A stretch of 64,000 nt of DNA from the NCBI GenBank assembly GCA_947561395.2, contig OX387190.1, forward strand, positions 9,356,858 to 9,420,857. Reading direction: 5' to 3'. Both the position numbers and the translations under genes were made by a program. A model generated the notes under the pieces. That model made no database searches and was not told the DNA's origin. It worked only from the letters and a program-made list of their open reading frames with translations. Numbering within the stretch: the first letter of the stretch is position 1; every line of letters starts with the position of its first letter. This stretch comes from Buxus sempervirens (taxonomy: Eukaryota; Streptophyta; Magnoliopsida; Buxales; Buxaceae). Below, piece after piece: positions 53,772-64,000 of this stretch.

Positions 53772-56433
53772 ACTTTGGGATGGGACACCGAGAAACATAT
53801 GGGGTCCACCTATATCCTTCAAGAATTCTTGCCTGGGATCGCTTACTGCTGTTTGGAAGTGATGCTTCCACGGTAGCATCTCACGGTTTCTTGCTAGAAC
53901 CATGCTGATGAGCGTCGTGAGAAACGCTGCTTTTTATACCGACGGTGCCCTTCCAACAATTTGAAGCCTCATCTACTTCACAACAATAACAGTCAAAAAC
54001 TTCAACCCTACGAAAGAAACATTCAACCTTTTACATATTTTTTAATGATTCAATGCTATATATCCCCATCATTTTTCGAATAAAAAATAGAACCAACAAA
54101 TCTTAATGAATGTTTTAAATCTATTAGATCCATGATTTATGATACTTTGTTAATTTCCATTATCCATACAATTTCTTAAATTTTAATGTTGTTGAACATT
54201 TGCGTTGTTTAGTTCCAGCTTTCCTGTTTTATGGTCTTCATGCTCCTTTTGGAAGTGCAAGAGTGTAGCATGTCTCTTAACACCGAAGATAATTCTTGTT
54301 TAAAGTTATTCGGATGCTGCAAATTTTCTCTTTCCCATCGAGTTTAGTTTTTAACTTCTGTTTCAAATCACAATTTCATAATTGCAGGATGGGCTTTGTT
54401 GTAATTCCTGTCAGAAGTAGATAGTGATCCTTGGAGCTTTTGCAAATTGGAAACTTTAATGACAGAGATCCTTGTAAAGTGCAAATGTTACAATTTATTG
54501 TGGGCTTTGTTGGAATTCTGTTCTTACTGGTGTTTCTCTTAGTCATATCAAATTGGAGGTCGCCTCTTGGTTGAAGCATCAATTTGGTGAGAAGGTTCTA
54601 GTGACAGAGAATAGAGATCTAGACTAGGGACAGTTTCATTATTGCTTTTAAATTGGTTGGGAGACTGGGAAGCAAGATGTTCTTGCTATATCTCCAACAG
54701 ACACCATCTATAATTTCTAAAAGCACCTTATATTATAGTGCAGCCATGTCTATGTCTCCACTCAGATTTTCTACTTCGGCTGGTCATCTATCATGCTTTA
54801 TTTTGGAGCCTCAATTACTTGTTTGAACTCCAAGAGCTACAATAAGCAAACTTCTATTGATCCTCTTTTGATCAGAACATAAATGAATCTATCCCTGAAA
54901 ATAGGCTGATAATACTTGAGAAATTTAACCATGTGATACTTGTTAGAGACAGCTTAATGATATACAGTATGCTTAAAATCAAAATTTGGGTTACATATAT
55001 AAGGGTAGAAATGTAAATTTTGTTTAGAATTCTTATAATTTTCCTGCTTTCTGAACACTGCATAAATTCTCTCTTGCATGACACCCAACAAGAAACTCTA
55101 CATGATTCAGACATTGGAACTAAAACAGAAGCAACCCCACAAATATCTAAATGTTAACCTCAAAAAGAATTTAATCATGAATTGATAATATTAAATAATT
55201 GCATTACCTAAAAAAAATTTTCCTCATGTCAATCAACCTTGATAATTCTTCTTTATCTCCTATATTCCAGTTCATTTTCTTTGTTTCTTAACTAAAGAGA
55301 GTCTGGTACATGTTCAGCAAAACACAAGCACCAATCAGATTTCCCCTTACAATATATACTTTGAATCTTTGTTAATTTATGCATTTCAATATAAATAACT
55401 TAGAACTAACACACAAAATGACCAAAAATAACCCTCCTACCATTGCCTCAAAGTGTGTGCAAAAATGAGGATATTACAAAAAGATTGTCAAACATTAAAT
55501 TTTAAAATGTTAAAGTTGCTTAGAAGCAAAATTTACAAATAAACCACATAATATTGTTGCAAGAGAAACTAGACTTTTTAAGTTTAATTCATAATTATTT
55601 AGTTTATTTTGACTTGCATATTAGAATGTGGTATAAAGAGAATAAAATGAAAAGGAAAAGTTGAATCCGGAAATAAAATGTAAGCTAGAAGATAGTCCTG
55701 AACAATGACGAAATGCTATGCTATATGGCGAAAGAAATTCAACTTTGTTCCAAGAAAAATAATATCAAGTGTTTGCAAGGTCAATTGAATCCTCTAAAGT
55801 GCATGGGGGCACTTCAAGAAAGCTCTGTTAAATGACACAAAAACTCAGTGCAGTTGTTGAAATATAGTGGCACATATGAAATTGGATATTGAACGGCACT
55901 CATTCACCAGCAGAAAGTCATTTTGAACTACTAAAATCAACCAGGTCAAGAGATTATATAAAGAGTAACGGATGTCATTAATCTCTACAAAAATGGTGCT
56001 GATGGATATATACATATATATCTTGAGCAGGTTTCTATGAGTTTTCCTGCAGCTTTAATTAAATGCTAAAAAATTAAATTACAAGAAACTGGAACATTTA
56101 TATTCTTGTAAAGCTTTGGTCCAATTCAATCTCACAAACTGAACAACAAAAATTTAAAGAAAAGAATGTTAGCACCATAGACAAATATTATGATACACAC
56201 CAAAATGACCCATTTACTTTCCATATAACAAGAAATCGAGCCTAGTATGCCTTCAACATATGAAACAAGTTTTTGCATTTCACAAATTTAGTCACCTTGA
56301 AGTGAAAACAGGTTCTCAATTATAATAACCCTCTAATAACCTATAAAAAATATAGTGATAACAATCGTAATAACTGATAATCATAAAGTTGAGATAATAT
56401 GGCTACAACAACCAAAGCTTATCAAACCTGCAA
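53772..56433. other. Intergenic sequence downstream of the CLC gene
   Basis: AT-rich, with no frame or RNA that I recognise. The part next to 56433 must include the 3' untranslated region of the CLC transcript; its end is not visible. A short repeated phrase, TGGGCTTTGTTG, lies near 54390 and 54502. Confidence 0.5.
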
Positions 56434-58245
56434 TTAGTTCTCTTTATGGGGATTGAAGTGAGGAAAGAGTCCCAAAATGTGCTCAGGCATAAAATCATGC
56501 CGTGTCAGAATTCCAACGATAGGCGGCCTCTGCAGAGAGTAGATAGGTCAAGATGATGATCCACTCTTAAGTTTATAAATTTAATCACAAAAGATAGCCT
56601 GAAGTACTTTAATTTTCATCTGCCTATACATGAATATTTGAGAGAGAGAGAGATACCCCTGTAGTCTTTGGCACCACACACAAGTGTCTTAGGCCCAGCT
56701 CCCGAAAGAGAACTGCAGCTTTGGCTAGTGACATTGTCTCCACAACCGTGTATGGAGAAGTGTTAGTAATTGGATGGAGATCAACATACATCTCCATCTC
56801 CTCCTCCTCAATGTCAAGATCCTCTAGCTTGACTCCCTTCCCTGATCCTGCCTTTGCAAAATCAAATGCATGAAATTTCCGCAAGGTCTCTTGTCCAGTC
56901 CTCACCTTCTCCCTTGAGAAGCTTTTCCCTTTAAGCAGCACAAGCAAATGAGACCTCAACACGAGCCCACACAATTCTGGTGCTTCTGAGAAAGGTGGCT
57001 CATCAATCACAGGAAACCCATTGTGCCCTGTCAATTTCAAGGACATTATTATGTTTCCCACCTTCTCAATGCCTGAGAAAGTGACCAGAGGGCCTGAGAC
57101 AACGTCACTTGCAACCAAGTGCCTCATGTAAGGCTCTGCATGAGACTCCAAATATGGTAATCCCTTCATTTTCACTATTTGGTCATAGACACCCTTGTTG
57201 AAGGTATCAGCCACAGTTTTTGAGATGAGGAGAACCAACATCACTAGTGGGAGCATTAAAAGATTATTAGTAAGCTCAAGCAATATCACACAGATTGACA
57301 CTGTCATTCTCATTGTGCCACCAAGAAAGGAGGCAGCTCCAAGGAGACCAAAGAGACCTACATCCAGATCTGAGATGGATCCCATGATTCTTCCAACAAG
57401 GCGACCATAGGAGGCTCCAGCAAGTATGACAGGGATGAAGAGCCCAGAGGGAATAGCGATGCCATAAGTGATAATACCAAGAAAGTAGTATGCAGCAAAG
57501 AAGATGATGAGGGATGACAGATAAAATTCGTTTTCAGTGCCAGAGCTGAATAAATTACGGATAGCATCGTCATTGGTGTTGAGGAAGAGGGAGGCAAGGT
57601 CATTGTAATGGCCTGGGGGACATTGAAAGCTCTTATAGTTACCAGAGCGACCTATGGTGGGACATTGCTCTTTCAGGTTTGGAGGACAACGAATGCACTT
57701 TGCAATCCACGGGAGGCCATAGGAACAACAAGTAGTAAGAAGGGAAACGGCTATGACAAGGAGAACTCTGAATGGGGCGCCTCTCCTGCAATCACTCTCA
57801 ACCATCAGTAGTTGCACTAGTATTACCATTTAAGGCAGGATTCAATATTGAAATTGAGAAAAGCATTAGCTTGCAAACTGGTTGGATGTTTTCTGAATAA
57901 TGAAAAATCAAAATCATCAACCAAAATAAATAATACCACTATTTTTAACATCCAAAGGGGATCATAGTGACATACTCATTGATAATGCTGTAGGTGCGAA
58001 GAACTCTGTCCACAAGATAGTTGTAAAGGCTTCCGAAGATGCCACCAATGATTCCCAGTAATATTACCGCTAGTAGATCTGGGGCACTGTATGTGGTCAC
58101 GGCTGAACTAACATCAAACATGATCAGACCTCCCTGGCCAAATAGCCCACATTTTCCACTCCGGCAATATTCTATGAAACCTCTCAACACCACAGCAACT
58201 ACAGCTGTTGTGAAAAATGTTCTCCAAAGGAGGGCACTCCGCCAC
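56434..58245 (-). CDS. CLC-C: CLC-c/g-type chloride/nitrate channel, last three exons
   Basis: A voltage-gated-type anion channel or exchanger of the plant CLC family; members of the c/g branch sit in the vacuole or endomembranes and move chloride. Three exons are visible on the minus strand: 58245-57976 (WRSALLWRTFFTTAVVAVVL to YNYLVDRVLRTYSIINE), 57785-56657 and 56529-56434, with GT-AG introns and matching phases. They give about 498 residues of a usual 750-800. Exon two has several membrane segments, the ion-path motif GLFIP within AIPSGLFIPVILAGASYGRL, then the first CBS domain (from about PYLESHAEPYMRHL) and the second (TSPYTVVETMSLAKAAVLF, RELGLRHLCVVPK). The last exon ends GILTRHDFMPEHILGLFPHF and NPHKEN, which favours c/g over a/b. 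The first exons, with the GSGIPE-type filter, are not in the window. Frames are intact. Confidence 0.93.
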
Positions 58246-58663
58246 CTGAATATTTTAATCACAGAAAAATCAATTAATTCACAGTTTTAAACTCAATTGT
58301 ATTAGATATTATGAATTAAAAAAGAGAGCTGAAACTGAGCAAAGTGCTCAAGTAATTCTTTTGCCTTAGAAAATTTTGCACTGCAATCAACATTCTTTGA
58401 TACTCAAGTTTTAAGCACTTCAAGATTATTTTAACCAAATAATTAATTCCTGTTGCAATGCAGCCAAAAACAGGCCAGAAGTATTCTGCCCTATGTTTAT
58501 TTCTGAATCAAAAGCCATGTAACAAATGCATTAAAGTGCAAACAGAGGCTTGAAATGAACTTAATAATTATTTACGAAGCATGTGCAGTCAAAAATGTAA
58601 TTTTGACTGGTATTAATTGTACTGACCCAAATCTCACCTAGAGGAATTTCAGTCTTTTTAGCT
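58246..58663 (-). other. CLC intron sequence
   Basis: Upstream of the acceptor AATATTCAG no further CLC exon is readable. The intron then contains a LINE and a copia element, or the gene is cut here; the window does not decide. Confidence 0.55.
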
Positions 58664-59216
58664 CTTTTAATCAAACATCATCATCATCAAAATTATCATC
58701 ATCACAAGCCAGTTCCCACCAAAGTGGGGTTGGCAACACGACTCTTGTCTCTACATCCCACTCTATCAAAAATCATATCTTCAATTAATTTACGTTTTTG
58801 TAAATCTTGCTTTATAGACTCCATCCATGTCTTTTTAGGTCTCCATCTTGCTTGCTTAGCCCTTCAATATACATACTCTCACACCTTCTTATAGGTGCAT
58901 CTCTAGATCTCCACTTTGCATGACAAAACCACCTTAATTTACTCCATTTTATCTCTCATGCATCCTATGCCTAATCACTTTTGAATGTTTTCATATCTTC
59001 TTTTGCCTTTCTTAGTTTTGCCATATGTCCATCTTAGCATCCTCATCTAGATAACATTCATCTTTTGAACATGTTCTTTGCCGCCCAATATTCCGCACTA
59101 TACAACATAGCTAGTCTAATTTCTGTCTTATAAAACTTACCCTTTAACTTAAATGAAATAAGCTTATCAAACAAGATCCTAGAAGCACCCCTCCACTTAA
59201 GCCAACCAGCTCTACT

Positions 59217-60526
59217 TTTAACGCCCCAATTAAACCATACTTTAAAACATGTTTGACAATATTTCAAACTTCAAATTAATCTATGTTTAACCACGAAATA
59301 TACTTCAAACAAATATTTGATTTCAAATAAACCAAGATTGATCATCAAAACAAACTAAAATCATGCAATTCCTCCAGTTTTCAAAAGGGTTTGCTACTTG
59401 CCTCAATATATGAAATCCATCTTTTCAATATCCCAAAAGTACAGCCATGTTGCAGTGATTCTCCACCGTTCAGATTGAAGCCCTATCAATCACAAACATA
59501 ACCTCCGAATTTGAAGCTGATCCAATGGTGGATCGTCTCCAGATCGCACTTTGAAGGTTGCTGGTCAGGAATTTCTACAGCAATTATTCTCTCTAAAAGT
59601 CTCTTGTTTTCTCTCCCTCTTTCTCTCTCTCTATATTCTCTCAGCCATGAGCACCACGTTTCTCTCCTTTTCTCCATACATTTGAATTATTAAGAAACCC
59701 TCAAATCTTCCCTAATGCCTTCCTTTTTATAGACTCGCCTAATTAGAAGTCCAAATTGAATTAGGAGACATTCCAACTAACCTCACTTGCCTATCTTATC
59801 CTAACTCTCCTTTCTAAATCTAATCTTAAATCTCCTACAAAAGAAACTCCTAATTTAATGAATTTTCGTGCCATTTTATCCCTATTTTTAAACATTACCA
59901 AAACACCTCATTATCTCTCATATTTCCCAAATTAAAGCCCCTAATTAAATATAATTACAAATATACCCTTTTTCCTTCTATTAAGCTGTAAATATTGCTA
60001 TTTAAATTCAAACCTAACCCAACTTAGGTCTGATTAAATATTTCCAAATCTATTAATTACTTAGTTAATTAATTTATTAATTGGCCTGTTAGGAAAAGAC
60101 TAAAATACCCCCTTTTTTTACTTAATTTGGATTTCTTCCAAAAATGCCTGTATTTATTCCTCATATTTTTCTTGGCCATAATACACACTTGGATTAATAC
60201 CTATCTTTCCCAAACTTCCATATTTAATTTACTCTCCCAATTAATTTAAATCAATTCTTTACTTTTCCTATTACTATTTAACTCTTCCTGAAGTCTAATT
60301 CATAATTAATCTTCCAATTAATTGAAGTAACTATTTATATTCCTAATTACTCAAAATTATTATTATCTATTAATTTATTTACTAATATATTTTTTAGAAC
60401 ATTATGCTAATCCTCCAATACTTAAATTAACTCTTTACTTCTCAATATTCAGGTTTATTTAATTTATTGTCCAATATTTAGATTTATTTTAATATATTAT
60501 TATATTAAAAAATTCAGGATTCTACA
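59217..60526 (-). mobile_element. Family-D-like LTR, internally deleted, inside the LINE
   Basis: On the minus strand it runs TGTAGAATCCTGAATTTT (60526) to GGGGCGTTAAA (59217), 1310 bp. The flanks ATTAG and AGTAG (minus strand) fit a target duplication with one change, and removing the LTR with one flank restores the LINE frame (HRIRAGW). It keeps the D-type GC donor-like GAGGCAAGTAGCAA near 59400 but lacks the hairpin array, stem-loop and mini-frame. Confidence 0.82.
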
Positions 60527-60531
60527 CTAAT

Positions 60532-61620
60532 CCTATGTGCAACATCTTTATCACTTTCTCCATCTTCTTGCATCATTGATCCAAGATAACAAAACTTATT
60601 ATTTAAAGGAATATCCCGATTGTCAATTCTAATAGTTTCATTAATTATTTTGTTATTTTTATTAAGAGCATATTTCATATATTCAGTCTTCGCATAGCTT
60701 ATTTTGAAACTCTTTGATTCTAAGGTCTCTTCACAATTATAGCTTAATATTTACTTCTTCTCTAGTGTGGCACACCAATTCTACATTGTCTACAAATAAT
60801 ATACACCAAGGCACCTTATCTTGAATATAACTCGTCAACTCATTCATAACTAATATCAAAAGATAAGAGCTAATAGCTGACCCTTGATGCAAACCTATCT
60901 TAATTGGAAAATCAGTTCTCTCACCGTCAACAGTTTTCACTTTAGTGAAGGCTCCCTCATACATATCCTTCATTACATCAATATATTCCATTGGAACACC
61001 TTTTTCATATAAAGTTCATCAAATTAATTTTCTTGGAACCCTATCATATGTGCTTTCTAAATCAATAAAAACCACATTAAAATCTTTGGTTTTTTCTGTG
61101 GACTTTTCTATTAACTATCTAAGTAAAAATATAGCTTTAGTAGTGGATCTTCCAGGCATAAATCTAACTTAGTTTTCTGTCACTTTAGTTATTAGCCTTA
61201 ATCTATGTTCAATCATGTTTTCCCACAATTTCACAATTTGACTCATAACTTTAATGCCACATAATTTGCACACTCTTACACATCTACATTATTCTTATAT
61301 ATTGGTATTATTGTACTAATCTTCCCAGCATTTAACATTTTCCCAGTCCTTAAAATTTCATTAAATAATTTATTCAACCGAAATACACCAATATCTCCGA
61401 TGCACTTCCACATGTTTATAGTAATGCTATCTAGTCCCAAGGCTTTTCCTATTTTTATTTTGACTAAAGTATCTTTAACTTCTGCAACTCGAACCCTATG
61501 AATATAGGTTTTTTCTCTAGTTCCATTACTGCTATCATCTATGCAAAATTCAAAATTGCCCCCATTGACTAATTTCATAAATATTGCTTCCATCTTTCTT
61601 TAATCTACCCATCTTTTAAC
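60532..61620 (-). pseudogene. LINE reverse transcriptase, broken
   Basis: Minus-strand pieces of a plant non-LTR reverse transcriptase: KIGKALGLDSITINMWKCIG, STIIPIYKN, then DMYEGAFTKVKTVDGERTDF, IGLHQGSAISSYLLILVMNE and ILFVDNVELVC. The catalytic motif is normally (F/Y)ADD; here it reads FVDN, so the second Asp is lost. Frames change several times. The C-terminal part continues at 59211-58700 ([33 protein letters not shown]). Confidence 0.88.
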
Positions 61621-62284
61621 AAAACTCATGAATCTTTACTTTTAATACATCTAACCAGATCCAAGTCCCTCTTTTTCCTCTCTCTAAATCTTGTTAATTT
61701 ATAGATAAGGTTTTCACCTTCTTTAGTATCTAACTTGTTATATAAGTTTTCATAGGCCCTTTAGTGTCACTAATTTTCTTTTTGGTTTCCTTTTTAACAT
61801 TTTAATATCTTTCTAAGTTTACCAGAGTTTTATTTTTTTTGCCAAATTTTAAAATAAAATATTTTCTCTTTAATAACTTCTTGGATTACATTACTCCACC
61901 ACCAAGTTTCCTTATGAGCAGGAATATTATCTCTTGATTCTCCTGATGCTTCATTTCCAAGTCTTCTGATGAAATTGGCCATTTCATTCCACATCCTAGT
62001 CGGATCACCCTTAAGGTTCCAACTAGCCTCTTTCATTAACTTATTTTTAACAATTACTAAATTATCTCCTTTCAATTTCCACCATTTTATTTTTGATTTG
62101 TTTTCGCATATTTGTTTTCCTCCTACTTTTAAAACAAATATCCATCACCATTAACCCATGTTTTGAAGCTAAACTCTCACCTGGAATAGCCTTGCAATCT
62201 CTACAAGTAGCTAGTTCACTCCTCCTAAGAAGAAAAAAGCCAATTTGACTCCAATTTGATCCACTCTTAAAAGTTACCAAATGC

Positions 62285-62459
62285 TCAATATTCTTTTGGA
62301 AAAGGGTGTTCGCTTAACGAGAGATCATAGGCCATTGCAAACTCAAGGACTGATCTTCCCATCTCATTCCTTTGACCAAAGCCTCTTCCTCCATGAATTC
62401 TATTATAATCATCACTCTGATCTTCTACATGGCCATTTAAGTCCCCTCTTATAAATATC
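62285..62459 (-). pseudogene. LINE endonuclease fragment
   Basis: Minus-strand IFIRGDLNGHVE, YNRIHGGRGFGQRNEMGRSV and LEFAMAYDLSL match the C-terminal half of the apurinic-type endonuclease of LINEs (GDxN motif kept as GDLN). The LINE 5' end lies in this domain. Confidence 0.82.
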
Positions 62460-62490
62460 CTTTTAATCAAACATATTAATTAAAAAGCCT

Positions 62491-63305
62491 TGTTGGACTT
62501 AAGAATCCAGTTATATATAGGCACAATGGGTTAGGTTATCAGCCCATTAGGGAGTTGCGAGACATTTTAGTTAACATACTTTAAAAAATAGAAATCCTAA
62601 TCCTAATCCTTATATATCTCCTCATTATTTTATCTTATTATTATTATATTTTGAGAAGCTTTGGATTTCCAACCATGAAAAGAATTTCTGGACCTACGGT
62701 GCTATGACAAGAGGTGAAAACTGCTTGATTTCGCATCAGATCTTGGATTTCATGAAGAGACTAATAAAAGAAAAAGCTTTTGCGAGTCAAAGGTAGGTGG
62801 ATTCATAGCCTTGTTTCTGTTTGGGAATTTTAAATTTTAGAATTTGGTTGGTGGAAGCCGTGGAATATATACTTTTATCTTTTGCTCTTATCTTTTTATC
62901 TATAGGAGATGATAAATGTAAAAATCCGAACATTTTTTGCCTTAAAACTATATCGATGGCTTGTCCAAAGTGATGAAGTCTTGATTGTTTTGAGTGATTC
63001 AGGACTGTTAGGATCCCAACCAAGGTGGAGTGATTTGCGAAATTGAGTTTCTAATTGGAGAGAATTGAGCTTCTATACTTCAGTGGACTAATTAGAAACA
63101 GAGATTGTCTAGGGATCTATTGTACAGATTTACTTTTTTAGACAAATTTCTTTTTAGAAAGATCTCCATATCAGAATATCTTCAGAGATTGCTTTCTTTT
63201 CTTTTCTTTTCTCAATTGTACTATAAAAACAGAAATCAGCTGTGTATATTTGTACTTTAAAATAAACAGAAAATATAATTCTTCAATCTTCTTCATATTT
63301 CTTCA
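62491..63305 (+). mobile_element. 5' LTR of a Ty1/copia element
   Basis: TGTTGGACTTAAG...CTTCA, 815 bp, followed at once by a primer site. A TATA-like CTATAAAAAC lies at about 63221. AGCCT precedes it; the matching 3' flank is beyond the window. It lies only 16 bases from the LINE's right target duplication. Confidence 0.85.
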
Positions 63306-63318
63306 TGGTATCGAAGCC
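63306..63318 (+). other. Primer binding site of the copia element
   Basis: TGGTATCGAAGCC directly after the LTR end; a variant of the initiator tRNA-Met site usual in plant copia elements. Confidence 0.85.
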
Positions 63319-63377
63319 ATCCTTTCTCCAACTCTAGTCTTCAGTGGTGGAAACAACCGTTAACAGTAGAGGTTCGA

Positions 63378-64000
63378 TGTCGTCTGAAAATCCCAATGGT
63401 GAGACAGAAGCTATCTCCACCATGGGATCAAGCTAACTAGACAACTCTTCCTTTTAACTTACAGTGGAGAAACTCAATGGAAAAAACTTCCTTGATTGGG
63501 CTCAAACAATCAAACTTGTGATCGATGGCAAAGGTAAACCGGGTTACCATGCCGGATAAACGTAGAAGCCGGCCTCAACCGATAAAGTTGCTTTACAAAG
63601 ATGGAAGTCAAAGAACTTAATGGTGATTTCATGGCTTATTAACTCCATGAAACCGTCAATAGGAAAGACGAATTTGTTCTTGCCAACAGCGAAAGATATC
63701 TGGAATGTAATACGAGAGATGTATTCAAATGTTGAAAACTCTTCTCAGATATTCGAAATTAAAACCCGATTGTGGTAGATGGAGCAAGGGGAGCGAGAAG
63801 TCACAGATTACTTCATAGAGATGACAACTATCTAGCAAGAGCTTGACTTGAGTTTCGAAGAAGAGTGGAAGTGTTCCACTGACAGTGTTTGATACAAACT
63901 CGAAAATGAAAGAGTGATTGAATTTATTGCTGGGCTCAATCGAGACTTGGATGATGTTAGAGGAAGGATTCTGGACTGTCGTTCTCTGCCCTCAATACAT
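63378..64000 (+). pseudogene. Copia gag, broken, continuing past the window
   Basis: ATG at 63378 begins MSSENPNGE. Further on, past stops, come the copia capsid words LNGKNFLDWAQTIKLVIDGK, DKVALQRWKSKNLMVISWLI, MKPSIGKTNLFLPTAKDIWN and RVIEFIAGLNRDLDDVRGRI. TAG and TAA codons near 63435, 63557 and later show it does not code for a full protein. The zinc knuckle and pol would lie outside the window. Confidence 0.85.

Larger units (their letters stand above)
58679..62459 (-). mobile_element. 5'-truncated LINE with 15-bp target duplication
   Basis: CTTTTAATCAAACAT at 58664-58678 and 62460-62474 flanks it. The 3' end has a GATGAT-type tail in place of poly(A), then a conserved 3' part (AGCCAGTTCCCACCAAAGTG on plus). 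It keeps the end of the endonuclease, a reverse transcriptase and the C-terminal part, but no RNase H, so it is a different group from the LINE at 20744. An LTR (59217-60526) interrupts it. Confidence 0.92.

Noticed and set aside
54376-55114. Small frames near the CLC gene
   Set aside because: No domain, signal or splice pattern; base composition like the surroundings.

Overview
The window is nuclear DNA from a flowering plant, probably a eudicot, to judge by the mix of families: Ty3/gypsy elements with TGTAAAATCCC...GGGCGTTACA repeats, a Ty1/copia element, plant L1-type LINEs, a 5S-bearing Cassandra-type terminal repeat, a tRNA-derived SINE and a plant CLC anion channel gene. I see no prokaryotic or organellar genes. 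The only host gene I can support is the 3' part of a CLC-c/g-type chloride/nitrate channel on the minus strand (56434-58245). About 80 percent of the rest is nested retroelements. Most are solo long terminal repeats (LTRs), and many boundaries are proved by 5-bp target duplications.

Layout. 1-13555 holds LTRs of families I call C, D, B, G and A, including two solo LTRs with readable target duplications (4522-7012 and 10714-13376). 13574-17589 is a minus-strand LTR (F) split by a solo LTR (H, 14569-17184). 18197-38111 is the core nest. A minus-strand gypsy element (gag 28616-29649, primer site 29761-29772, LTR from 29775) has received two four-level stacks. Stack one is a family-D solo LTR (18197-28610), holding a LINE (20744-28099), holding a gypsy element (21738-27785). 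Stack two is a family-C solo LTR (30556-37493), holding a family-D solo LTR (32072-36555), holding a palindromic Cassandra-type composite with a piece of gypsy pol inside (34403-35865). 38112 to about 51200 is a G-type LTR broken by a minus-strand LTR (E, 41469-50311), which itself contains an H-type LTR (41914-44981) and a second G-type segment. 51400-56400 is intergenic, with a SINE and a possible MITE. 58679-62459 is a LINE with a 15-bp target duplication and an LTR inside it. 62491 to the window end is the 5' part of a copia element.

The most unusual signal is inside the LTRs. Families that differ widely in sequence share one order of parts: a TATA box near the 5' end; a splice-donor-like AGGTAAGTAGYA (GC instead of GT in family D); clusters of short palindromes (CGCTCGAGCG or CGCCTAGGCG); an array of small hairpins whose loops repeat within a copy while the stems differ but stay complementary; one conserved stem-loop (GAGATA-TTCG-TATCTC and compensated variants); a T-rich tract ending in CAG; a 25-32 codon acidic open frame ending near EEDYF; and then the LTR end, the primer site and gag. 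The layout recalls a retroviral leader, in which packaging hairpins lie after the splice donor and so occur only in unspliced RNA. That functional reading is inference. The hairpins, splice-like signals and short frames are visible in the sequence.
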